A stretch of DNA of 9,342 bases from Actinomycetes bacterium. Its GTDB lineage: Bacteria; Actinomycetota; Acidimicrobiia; Acidimicrobiales; RAAP-2. The notes beneath the pieces are model-generated. The model was not told the origin of the DNA and ran no database searches. It worked only from the letters and a program-made list of their open reading frames with translations. The stretch spans positions 453-9,794 of the forward strand of contig JAKBAZ010000038.1 in the NCBI GenBank assembly GCA_021826255.1, written 5' to 3'. Below, piece after piece: positions 1 to 6,191 of the stretch. The position numbers were made by a program, and so were the translations under genes. The first letter of the stretch is position 1, and every line of letters begins with the position of its first letter.

Positions 1-12
1 CAACCTTTCTGC

Positions 13-18
13 TAAATT
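13..18 (+). promoter_or_regulatory. possible extended -10 element of the groESL promoter
   Basis: TAAATT (4 of 6 matches to TATAAT) is preceded by TG at 10-11 with one intervening base, giving an extended -10 layout. Transcription would then begin near position 25, inside the CIRCE operator, a common arrangement for HrcA-repressed promoters. The -35 hexamer would lie before the start of the window and cannot be checked. This is a weak motif match supported mainly by its position. Confidence 0.3.
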
Positions 19-43
19 GGCAGTCGCAAGGTTTGAGTGCTAA
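17..43 (+). promoter_or_regulatory. CIRCE operator (HrcA-binding inverted repeat)
   Basis: The layout is TTGGCAGTC, a 9-nt spacer (26-34), then GAGTGCTAA. The right arm matches the CIRCE consensus (TTAGCACTC-N9-GAGTGCTAA) perfectly. The left arm matches at 7 of 9 positions, and the spacer is exactly the canonical 9 nt. It lies 18 bp upstream of the groES start. CIRCE is the known binding site of the heat-shock repressor HrcA, which blocks groESL transcription until heat shock. HrcA itself is not encoded here. The left-arm G at position 23 replaces the usual C and breaks one pair of the dyad. Confidence 0.93.
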
Positions 44-49
44 CCAACC

Positions 50-55
50 AGGAGG
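50..55 (+). promoter_or_regulatory. Shine-Dalgarno site of groES
   Basis: A perfect AGGAGG lies 6 nt before the ATG at 62. It rules out the competing ATG at 37, which is in another frame and has no ribosome binding site. Confidence 0.9.
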
Positions 56-61
56 CTTGCA

Positions 62-355
62 ATGCAACTGCACCCGCTCGACGACCGTATCGTGGTCCGT
101 CCCAACAGCGCCGAGGCGACGACCGCTTCGGGTCTGGTGATTCCCGACACCGCCAAGGAAAAGCCCCAGCAGGGCGAGGTCCTCGCGGTGGGGCCCGGCC
201 GTCGCGCCGAGGCCACCGGTGACATCATCCCCGTGGGCGTCGCCGTGGGCGACACCGTCGTCTACTCCAAGTACGGCGGCACCGACATCACCGTGGACGG
301 CGAAGAACTGCTGATCCTCTCGAGTCGCGACGTCCTCGCGACCATCAAGAAGTAG
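62..355 (+). CDS. groES: GroES co-chaperonin (Hsp10, Cpn10)
   Basis: This is the 97-residue co-chaperonin that forms the heptameric lid of the GroEL folding chamber in the cytoplasm. The length is normal for the family. The N-terminus has the typical PLDDRIVVR strand (residues 5-13). The mobile loop follows at about 17-35 and carries the hydrophobic Leu-Val-Ile triplet (25-27) that docks onto GroEL. Next come GEVLAVGPG (38-46) and the conserved VGDTVVYSKYGGT segment (62-74). The C-terminus ends in the usual strand with the LATIKK tail. The start is fixed by AGGAGG at 50-55. groEL follows after only 7 bp, so the two are one operon controlled through the CIRCE element upstream. Nothing is unusual about the protein. 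Confidence 0.97.
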   Translation: MQLHPLDDRIVVRPNSAEATTASGLVIPDTAKEKPQQGEVLAVGPGRRAEATGDIIPVGVAVGDTVVYSKYGGTDITVDGEELLILSSRDVLATIKK

Positions 356-362
356 GTCCGCT

Positions 363-1988
363 ATGTCCAAGCTGTTGCAATTTGACGAGCAGGCTCGACG
401 TAGCCTCGAGGCCGGCGTCGACAAGTTGGCCGACGCGGTGAAGGTGACGCTCGGCCCCAAGGGTCGAAACGTCGTCATCGGTAAGAAGTTCGGGGCCCCG
501 ACCATCACCAACGACGGTGTGTCCATCGCGCGAGAGATCGAGCTCGAGGACCCCTTCGAGAATATGGGCGCGCAGCTCGTGAAGGAAGTGGCGACCAAGA
601 CCAACGACGTGGCCGGTGACGGCACCACGACCGCGACGGTCCTCGCCCAGGCTCTCATCAAGGAGGGTCTGCGCAACGTGGCGGCGGGGGCGAACCCGGC
701 CGGCCTGAAGCGGGGTATCGACAAGGCCGTGGCCGCGGCGGTCGGTTCCATCCACGAGCAGGCTCGCGAGGTCGCCGACAAGAGTCAAATCGCCCAGGTG
801 GCCACCATCTCGGCGGCCGACCCGCTGATCGGTGAGACCATCGCCGACGCCATCGACAAGGTGGGTAAGGACGGGACGGTGACGGTCGAGGAGTCGAACA
901 CCTTCGGCATCGAGCTAGAGCTCACCGAGGGTATGCAGTTCGACAAGGGCTACCTCTCCCCGTACTTCGTCACTGACGCCGAACGCCAGGAAGCGGTCCT
1001 CGAGGACGCGTTCATCCTGTTCACGTCGGGCAAGATCTCGGCCGTTCACGACCTCGTGCCGGTACTCGAGAAGGTCATGCAGTCCGGCCGGGCGTTGTTG
1101 ATCATCGCCGAGGACGTCGAGGGCGAGGCCCTCGCCACCCTCGTCGTGAACAAGATTCGCGGAACCTTCACCTCGGTCGCCGTGAAGGCCCCCGGTTTTG
1201 GTGAGCGCCGCAAGGCGATGCTCCAGGACATGGCCATCTTGACGGGCGCGACGGTGATCTCCGAGGAGATTGGTTTGAAGTTGGAGAACGCCACCGTCGA
1301 CCTGCTCGGACGGGCGCGTCGCATCGTGGTCACGAAGGACGCCACCACCATTGTGGACGGCGCCGGTTCGGCCGCCGACGTGGCGGGCCGGGTGGCCCAG
1401 ATCAAGGCCGAAATCGAGTCGACCGACTCCGACTGGGACCGCGAGAAGCTTCAGGAGCGTCTCGCGAAGCTGGCCGGTGGTGTGGCCGTCGTCAAGGTGG
1501 GAGCCGCGACCGAGGTCGAGTTGAAGGAGAAGAAGCACCGCATCGAGGATGCCCTCAGCGCCACGCGTGCCGCGATCGACGAGGGTATCGTCGCCGGTGG
1601 GGGAACCGCCCTCGTGCGCTCGCGTAGCGCCGTTGCGAGCCTCATCGACACGCTGGTCGGTGACGAGGCGACGGGTGCTCGTATCGTGGCCCACGCCCTC
1701 GAGGCTCCGCTGCGTCACATCGCGGCGAACGCCGGGTACGAGGGCGCCGTCAAGGTGCGCGAAGTGGCCGACGCCGAAGGATCGGTGGGTCTGAACGCCG
1801 CGACTGGTGAGCTGGTGGACCTCGTCGCGGCGGGAGTCATCGACCCGGCCAAGGTGACCCGCTCGGCGTTGCAGAACGCGGCGTCCATCGCGGCTCTGCT
1901 CTTGACCACCGAGGCCAGCGTCGCCGATAAGCCCGAGCCCGCCGGGGCGCCCGATCCTTCCATGGGCGGGATGGGCGGCATGATGTAA
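363..1988 (+). CDS. groEL: GroEL chaperonin (Hsp60, Cpn60) with GGM tail
   Basis: This is the 541-residue ATP-driven chaperonin subunit that forms the double-ring folding chamber with GroES as lid. The family signatures are all present: VTLGPKGRNV in the equatorial domain (about 28-37), TNDGV with Asp51, the ATP-site GDGTTT (85-90), RIEDAL with catalytic Asp396 (equivalent to E. coli Asp398), the AGGG turn (411-414) and DPAKVTRSAL (494-503). The C-terminus is a Gly-Met repeat (GGMGGMM), the classical flexible tail inside the cavity. The weak ribosome binding site (GTAGG, 352-356) overlaps the groES stop codon and sits 6 nt before the ATG, so coupled translation is likely. The operonic M. tuberculosis GroEL1 has a His-rich tail, so this copy looks like a general-purpose housekeeping chaperonin. 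A long open frame on the opposite strand is only a high-GC shadow. Confidence 0.98.
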   Translation: MSKLLQFDEQARRSLEAGVDKLADAVKVTLGPKGRNVVIGKKFGAPTITNDGVSIAREIELEDPFENMGAQLVKEVATKTNDVAGDGTTTATVLAQALIKEGLRNVAAGANPAGLKRGIDKAVAAAVGSIHEQAREVADKSQIAQVATISAADPLIGETIADAIDKVGKDGTVTVEESNTFGIELELTEGMQFDKGYLSPYFVTDAERQEAVLEDAFILFTSGKISAVHDLVPVLEKVMQSGRALLIIAEDVEGEALATLVVNKIRGTFTSVAVKAPGFGERRKAMLQDMAILTGATVISEEIGLKLENATVDLLGRARRIVVTKDATTIVDGAGSAADVAGRVAQIKAEIESTDSDWDREKLQERLAKLAGGVAVVKVGAATEVELKEKKHRIEDALSATRAAIDEGIVAGGGTALVRSRSAVASLIDTLVGDEATGARIVAHALEAPLRHIAANAGYEGAVKVREVADAEGSVGLNAATGELVDLVAAGVIDPAKVTRSALQNAASIAALLLTTEASVADKPEPAGAPDPSMGGMGGMM

Positions 1989-2005
1989 CACTGGCGCGTC
2001 CAGTG
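1989..2005 (+). other. small hairpin directly after the groEL stop codon
   Basis: CACTGG (1989-1994) and CCAGTG (2000-2005) are perfect complements around a 5-nt loop (CGCGT). The hairpin starts on the base after the groEL TAA and ends one base before the terminator stem. It may stabilise the 3' end of the groESL mRNA. A competing 5-bp pairing, GGCGC (1993-1997) with GCGCC (2006-2010), would disrupt both this hairpin and the base of the terminator. Confidence 0.55.
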
Positions 2006-2006
2006 G

Positions 2007-2041
2007 CGCCGGGCCCCCTTGTGGGGCCCGGCGTTTTTTTT
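2007..2041 (+). terminator. intrinsic terminator of the groESL operon
   Basis: A perfect 11-bp GC-rich stem, CGCCGGGCCCC (2007-2017) with GGGGCCCGGCG (2023-2033), closes a 5-nt loop (CTTGT). It is followed directly by eight T residues (2034-2041). This is a textbook Rho-independent terminator 18 bp after the groEL stop codon. It separates groESL from the downstream methyltransferase. Confidence 0.96.
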
Positions 2042-2097
2042 GCCCGGGTGTCGCACTCTTCACTCGTTCGTCACGCGCTCTCGCGTCAAACTGGGGC

Positions 2098-2940
2098 GTG
2101 ACCACGTTCGAACGGGCCCAGTCGTTCAATCGCGTCGTGAGCGAGTACGAGGAGCGTCGACCGGGGTACCCGGACGCCTTCGTCGATCTCGTTCTCGAGC
2201 GCTGCGACCTCGTAGAGGGTGATCACGTACTCGAAATCGGGTGCGGCCCCGGGGTCGCGACCACCAGCCTGCTCGTTCGCGGACTCGTTGTCGACGCCGT
2301 CGAACCCGGTCCGGACCTCGCCGCGCGGGCCACCGAGCGTTTTGCCGGAGAGCCCTTTCGAGTAGCGGTGGCGTCCTTCGAGGAGTGGGATCGGGCCGGG
2401 CGGACCTTTGACGCGGTGATCGCCGCGACCTCCTTTCACTGGGTGGACGGCGCAGTGCGCTGGCGTCTCGCGGCCGAGGCGCTCAAGTCCGAGGGACGCA
2501 TCATCCTCATGGCCAACAAGGTGCTCGCCGCCTCAAGTTACGCCGACTTCGTCTCGCGGGTCGAACCACTTCTGAGAGCCGCCGGAATGTCCGATCTTGG
2601 CGTGGCACTCCTCGACGAGCCGACGTTCTTGGCTGAACTGCGCGAGCCAGCTGAGGACGTGGCTGATCTGTGGGCGCGCCTGGATACGACTCAACCGGTC
2701 GTCAGCGCCGCGGAGTACTTCGGCCCGCCCCGCGTCATTGTGCAGTCGTGGCGCCAGAGCTACCGAGCCGACGAGATGGTGGCGCTCCTCGGGACCTACT
2801 CTCGCTACATCACTCTCGACGACGACTCGCGCCGCGAACTGATGAACGAACTGCGCTCCGTGATCGATACGACCTACGGGGGTTCGCTCGAGCGACGCTA
2901 TCTCTCGGTGGCGGTGCAGGCGACCCGGCGCGAGAGTTAG
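2098..2940 (+). CDS. class I SAM-dependent methyltransferase, substrate unknown
   Basis: This 280-residue cytoplasmic protein has a Rossmann-type methyltransferase fold. Motif I (SAM binding) is VLEIGCGPG at 44-52. The acidic residue that contacts the SAM ribose is probably Glu69, in VDAVEP at 65-70. The post-II segment FDAVIAATSFHWVD lies at 104-117, and its SFHWVD is common in the UbiE/type-11-like group. The N-terminus (Ala7, Tyr17, RPGYP at 21-25) also matches this group and supports the start. The start is GTG at 2098, with only a poor GGGG (2093-2096) upstream; no earlier in-frame start exists back to the terminator. About 100 C-terminal residues after the core probably define substrate choice, which I cannot assign. 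The gene follows the groEL terminator, so it needs its own promoter, but I see no convincing one in 2042-2097. Its stop codon overlaps that of the convergent asparaginase. Confidence 0.88.
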   Translation: MTTFERAQSFNRVVSEYEERRPGYPDAFVDLVLERCDLVEGDHVLEIGCGPGVATTSLLVRGLVVDAVEPGPDLAARATERFAGEPFRVAVASFEEWDRAGRTFDAVIAATSFHWVDGAVRWRLAAEALKSEGRIILMANKVLAASSYADFVSRVEPLLRAAGMSDLGVALLDEPTFLAELREPAEDVADLWARLDTTQPVVSAAEYFGPPRVIVQSWRQSYRADEMVALLGTYSRYITLDDDSRRELMNELRSVIDTTYGGSLERRYLSVAVQATRRES

Positions 2941-3911
2941 ATCTGGAACTCGGCGAAGAGCTCAGCGAGGCGTGCCGAGTATCCGGTGCGCAGAGCCAGT
3001 TCGAGAAGCACTCGGGCCTGGACGCCGGTGAGCCAACCGGCGCTCAAGACCCCGCCGGCGAGGAGCCTCGACTCCGAACCCGGAGCCGAGTAGGTGGAGT
3101 GCTCGAGCAGGCCGGCTCCCGTTCGTGAAGCGACCACGACCGGGAGACGCTGAGCGAGAGTCAGGGCGGCGTCGGCCGCGTGGGGGGTGAGCCGTCCCGA
3201 GCCGAAGGCTTCGATGACGAGGCCGTCGAGAGATCCTTCTCCGAGGGCGTGCAACGTCCGGCCCTCGTCCCCCAGGTAGGTCGTCACGAGCGCGACGTGG
3301 CGCGCCGCGGGGTCGAGGGGCCCCTCGAGGCGAGCGCGCCGGGTGGCCGGGCGGTTCACGAGGAGGGCGACGCCGTCACCGACCCACCCGAGGGCGCCCG
3401 GGTAGGAGGTGAACGACGCCGTCGAGGTGGCGTGAGACTTTCGCACCAGATCCGCTCCGTGGATCTCGTCGTTCATCACGACGACTACGCCGAGGTCGCG
3501 GCTCGCGGCGCTCGTGAGCACACTCAGGGCGGCGCGTAGGTTAGCCGGACCGTCGTGGGAGTCGAGAGTGGGGGCACGCATGGCGCCGGTGACGACCACC
3601 CGGGCGGACGCCGGGGCGAGACGCTCGAGCGCGAAGGCAACCTCTTCCATGGAGTCGGTGCCGGTGGTGACGATGACGTGGTGAATACCCTCGTCGCCGA
3701 GACGGGTGAGGGTCGTCACGAGATCACTGAGGTCGCGAGCGGAGAGTTCCGAGGAGTCGCGCGAGCACAGATCGACCCCGGTGAACGAGAGGTCGGGACG
3801 CGCGAGGGCGTGCGCGAAGTCGTTCGCGCCGAGCGAGACGGTGAGACCGTCGGGACCCCGGTGACCCATGGCGATGGTGCCGCCGAGGGAGACCACCGCA
3901 ATCCGGTCCAC
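2937..3911 (-). CDS. L-asparaginase family amidohydrolase (cytoplasmic type)
   Basis: This 324-residue enzyme is predicted to hydrolyse L-asparagine to aspartate and ammonia. The bacterial asparaginase/glutaminase signatures are present in order: LGGTIA (9-14) with nucleophile Thr12; a substrate-binding Ser-Ser-Glu (53-55); TTGTDSMEE (82-90) with Thr85-Asp86 of the second catalytic triad; and HGADLVRKSH (151-160) with Lys158. GLVIEAFGSG follows in the C-terminal domain. There is no signal peptide, so it is probably cytoplasmic. I chose the GTG at 3911 because conserved sequence begins there and GAGGG (3922-3918) lies 6 nt upstream. A longer reading to 3977 would add 22 unconserved residues inside the transporter gene. 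The start lies 2 bp after the transporter stop, so translation is probably coupled. Asparaginase activity is inferred; glutaminase side activity or a related amidase role cannot be excluded. Confidence 0.9.
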   Translation of the reverse strand: MDRIAVVSLGGTIAMGHRGPDGLTVSLGANDFAHALARPDLSFTGVDLCSRDSSELSARDLSDLVTTLTRLGDEGIHHVIVTTGTDSMEEVAFALERLAPASARVVVTGAMRAPTLDSHDGPANLRAALSVLTSAASRDLGVVVVMNDEIHGADLVRKSHATSTASFTSYPGALGWVGDGVALLVNRPATRRARLEGPLDPAARHVALVTTYLGDEGRTLHALGEGSLDGLVIEAFGSGRLTPHAADAALTLAQRLPVVVASRTGAGLLEHSTYSAPGSESRLLAGGVLSAGWLTGVQARVLLELALRTGYSARLAELFAEFQI

Positions 3912-3913
3912 GA

Positions 3914-6064
3914 CTAGCCCTCGTCGGACTCGAGAGCGACCCGCGGGATGACTCGGTCGAGACTCTTCGGGATCCACCAGTTGGCTCGGCCGATGAAGTG
4001 CATGAGGGCCGGCACGAGCACGGTACGGATAACGAAGGCGTCGAGGAGAACCGCGCCCCCGAGGCCGATTCCGAACTCGGCGATGATGCGTTGACCACCG
4101 AAGGCGAAGGAGAAGAAGACGCTGATCATGATGAGTGCCGCCGCGGTGATCACCCGCCCGGTCGTGGATTGACCGGCCACGATGGCCCTCTCGTTGTCAC
4201 CGTGGTGGACCCAGTCCTCGTGCATGCGAGAGACGAGGAACACCTGGTAGTCCATGGAGAGTCCGAAGAGGATGGCGATCATGATGATCGGCAGATAGGA
4301 CTCGATGGGCCCCGAACCCGATCCAATGAGAGAGGCGCCCCAGCCCCACTGGAACACCGCGGTGACGAGCCCGAAGGAGCTGGCCACGGCCAACAGGTTC
4401 ATGAGGGCTGCGACCAGAGGGATGAGGAGTGAACGGAAGGCGATCATCAGGAGCAGCCCACCCAGGATGATGATGACGGCGAGGAAGAGGGGAATCTTCG
4501 AATTAAGGACGTGGGAGAAGTCGTCCGAGATCGCGCGGGCGCCCCCGACGTAGATCGCCGTGTGGGAGGACGTCGTCGCCGCGGGAATGGTGGTCTGGCG
4601 GAGGTGGTCGATGAGCGCCGAGGTCTGGGTGGACTGGGGCTTGGAGGACGGGACGACGTTGATCAGCGCCACGGTTTTGCTCTGGTTGGTCACGACCGGT
4701 CCGACGAAGGCCACGTCCGAGAGGGACTTGATGGAGAGATCCAACGAGTTCATCGTGGCGAGGTCTCTCGGAGAGGTGATCTGTCCGACGACGACCAGGG
4801 GACCGTTGAAACCGGGTCCGAAGCCCTTGGCCAGGGTGTCGTAGGCCACCCGAGTCGTCGATCCGGCTGGATCGGAGCCGGCGTCGGAAATCCCGAGGTT
4901 GATCGACAGGGTGGGGATGGCGACGAGAAGGCCGACGAGTAGCGCCAGCACGCTCAGACGGCGGGGGTGACGAGACACGAAGCGAGCCCACTGGTTCCAC
5001 CGACCGGACATCTCGGCCTCGTGGGGACCCTCGTCGGCGAGTTGGCGACGCTCCTTCTTCGACAGCACGCGCAACTTGAACATCGCGAGGAGCGAGGGGA
5101 GAAGCGTCAAGGAGGCCGCCATGGTGATGAAAACGGTGAGGGCCGCGGCGACTCCGAGTCCGTTGAGGAATCCAAAACCCAAGGTCAGCATGCCGAGGAG
5201 GGCGACGACCACCGTCGCTCCAGCGAAGAGGACCGCTCGTCCCGAGGTATTGCCCGCGTTCACGATGGCGTCCTCCACACTCATACCCGCCCGCAGATTC
5301 TGGCGAGTGCGCGTGACGATGAAGAGGGCGTAGTCCACCCCGACGCCGAGTCCGATCAGGGATCCGAGAATGGGGGCGAACTGGGCAATCGAGAGAGCGT
5401 GACTGAGTAGCGAGGTCGACGCCGAGGCGATGGCGATGGCGAAGAGGGCGACGCCGAGGGGCAAGACCATGGCCGCCAGGGAGCCGAAGGCCAAGAAGAG
5501 GACGACGGCGGTCAAGAGAAGACCCACCCCCTCGCCCGGAGAGCCCTTCGGGGCGCTCTGGTTAGCAAAGGCGTTTCCCCCGAAGTTCACCGCGAGCTGA
5601 GGCGATCGAAGGTGTTCGGCCGTGGTCTCGACACGGGTGACGTCGGCGCTCGAGAGCTGGTTGGCCTGACCGGTGAAGGTCACCGTGGCGTAGGCGATCA
5701 AGCCCGAGCGGCTGATCTGGTGGGAGCCGGCACAGGGCGTCGAACTGGCACAAAAGGGCGAGACCACGGAGGCCACCTCGGGCAGAGAGCGCAGAGTGTC
5801 GAGGGTGGCGTTAATCGTGCTCGCCTGCGTGGACAGAGGAGTAGAGGAGGAGAACACGATCTGGTCAGAGTCGCCGGCCTGGGCGGGGAAACCCTTCTGC
5901 AGGAGTTGGAGGGCGTGAACCGAGTTGGTACCCGGGAGGTTGAACGAGTTGGAGTAGGAGGTCCCTACGGCGACCGACAAGGCGTTGATGCCGACGGCGA
6001 GAATGATCCAGAGGATGAGGACGAACCAGCGACGTCGAACGGCGAAACGGGCGAGGGATTTCAC
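3914..6064 (-). CDS. MMPL-family RND transporter
   Basis: This 716-residue inner-membrane protein belongs to the MmpL branch of the RND superfamily, proton-driven exporters of lipids and other hydrophobic molecules. It has two similar halves. Half 1 has TM1 at about 13-34, an extracytoplasmic domain (35-175) and a TM bundle (178-330). Half 2 has TM7 at about 369-388, a second outer domain (390-520) and a TM bundle (524-692). Each half has the proton-relay Asp-Tyr pair in its central helix: Asp244-Tyr245 (GLGVGVDYALF) and Asp605-Tyr606 (GLSMDYQVFL). The C-terminus has the WWIPKSLDRVIPR motif common in actinobacterial members. The start is GTG with AGGAG (6074-6070) 5 nt upstream. The first outer domain has two cysteines, Cys105 and Cys111, that could form a disulfide. 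It is shorter than the large mycobacterial MmpL proteins. The substrate is unknown, and no TetR-type regulator or MmpS partner is adjacent. Confidence 0.94.
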   Translation of the reverse strand: MKSLARFAVRRRWFVLILWIILAVGINALSVAVGTSYSNSFNLPGTNSVHALQLLQKGFPAQAGDSDQIVFSSSTPLSTQASTINATLDTLRSLPEVASVVSPFCASSTPCAGSHQISRSGLIAYATVTFTGQANQLSSADVTRVETTAEHLRSPQLAVNFGGNAFANQSAPKGSPGEGVGLLLTAVVLFLAFGSLAAMVLPLGVALFAIAIASASTSLLSHALSIAQFAPILGSLIGLGVGVDYALFIVTRTRQNLRAGMSVEDAIVNAGNTSGRAVLFAGATVVVALLGMLTLGFGFLNGLGVAAALTVFITMAASLTLLPSLLAMFKLRVLSKKERRQLADEGPHEAEMSGRWNQWARFVSRHPRRLSVLALLVGLLVAIPTLSINLGISDAGSDPAGSTTRVAYDTLAKGFGPGFNGPLVVVGQITSPRDLATMNSLDLSIKSLSDVAFVGPVVTNQSKTVALINVVPSSKPQSTQTSALIDHLRQTTIPAATTSSHTAIYVGGARAISDDFSHVLNSKIPLFLAVIIILGGLLLMIAFRSLLIPLVAALMNLLAVASSFGLVTAVFQWGWGASLIGSGSGPIESYLPIIMIAILFGLSMDYQVFLVSRMHEDWVHHGDNERAIVAGQSTTGRVITAAALIMISVFFSFAFGGQRIIAEFGIGLGGAVLLDAFVIRTVLVPALMHFIGRANWWIPKSLDRVIPRVALESDEG
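3918..3922 (-). promoter_or_regulatory. Shine-Dalgarno site deciding the asparaginase start
   Basis: On the minus strand this reads GAGGG, 6 nt before the GTG at 3911. It lies inside the last codons of the transporter gene and overlaps no other plausible start. Its position makes reinitiation by ribosomes finishing the transporter likely. Confidence 0.7.
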
Positions 6065-6069
6065 GGGGG

Positions 6070-6074
6070 CTCCT
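6070..6074 (-). promoter_or_regulatory. Shine-Dalgarno site of the MMPL transporter
   Basis: On the minus strand this reads AGGAG, separated by five bases from the GTG start at 6064. It supports the GTG as the true start rather than an internal ATG. Confidence 0.8.
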
Positions 6075-6099
6075 AGGAAAGGGGTCGCCCACAGACTAA

Positions 6100-6120
6100 G
6101 GGGTGAGGAGGGTTCACCCC
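6100..6120. repeat. inverted repeat in the divergent intergenic region
   Basis: GGGGTGA (6100-6106) and TCACCCC (6114-6120) are perfect complements separated by 7 bp. The repeat lies 36 bp upstream of the transporter start and 72 bp upstream of the guaB3 start, between the two divergent genes. It could be an operator for a dimeric repressor or a hairpin in the transporter leader RNA. The sequence matches no operator I recognise. The rest of 6065-6191 shows no convincing promoter hexamer pair in either direction. Confidence 0.45.
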
Positions 6121-6181
6121 GTCGCTACGGCCCGGGGAGTCTTGTAGATTGGGGGGAGTCGTCGCGCGTTCGCGCCCCCTC

Positions 6182-6186
6182 GGAGG
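6182..6186 (+). promoter_or_regulatory. Shine-Dalgarno site of guaB3
   Basis: GGAGG lies 5 nt before the ATG at 6192. It decides the start against an open frame that extends upstream to 5985, which would run through the divergent transporter gene and add 69 residues of unconserved, Arg-rich sequence. Confidence 0.88.
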
Positions 6187-6191
6187 TCCCC

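Noticed and set aside
2049..2057. GTCGCACTC, resembling a CIRCE left arm, before the methyltransferase gene
   Set aside because: No matching GAGTGCTAA arm lies 9 nt downstream (2067-2075 reads TCGTCACGC), so there is no inverted repeat.
915..2129. 404-codon open frame on the minus strand opposite groEL
   Set aside because: It lies antisense to an unmistakable groEL, runs through the groESL terminator, and its translation has low-complexity Arg/Gly/His/Asp-rich composition typical of a high-GC shadow frame.
6145..6150. TAGATT as a -10 element for guaB3
   Set aside because: It has only 4 of 6 matches and no acceptable -35 hexamer 16-18 bp upstream; not strong enough to list as a promoter.
6152..6179. 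G-run and C-run with GCGC repeats just before the guaB3 ribosome binding site, as a possible leader hairpin or riboswitch
   Set aside because: The inner stem is only 4 bp with mismatches before the outer G/C pairing, and nothing matches a purine or other riboswitch core. Chance pairing is likely at this GC content.
5985..6191. N-terminal extension of guaB3
   Set aside because: The extra 69 residues are unconserved and Arg-rich and overlap the divergent transporter gene. A good GGAGG ribosome binding site marks the ATG at 6192.
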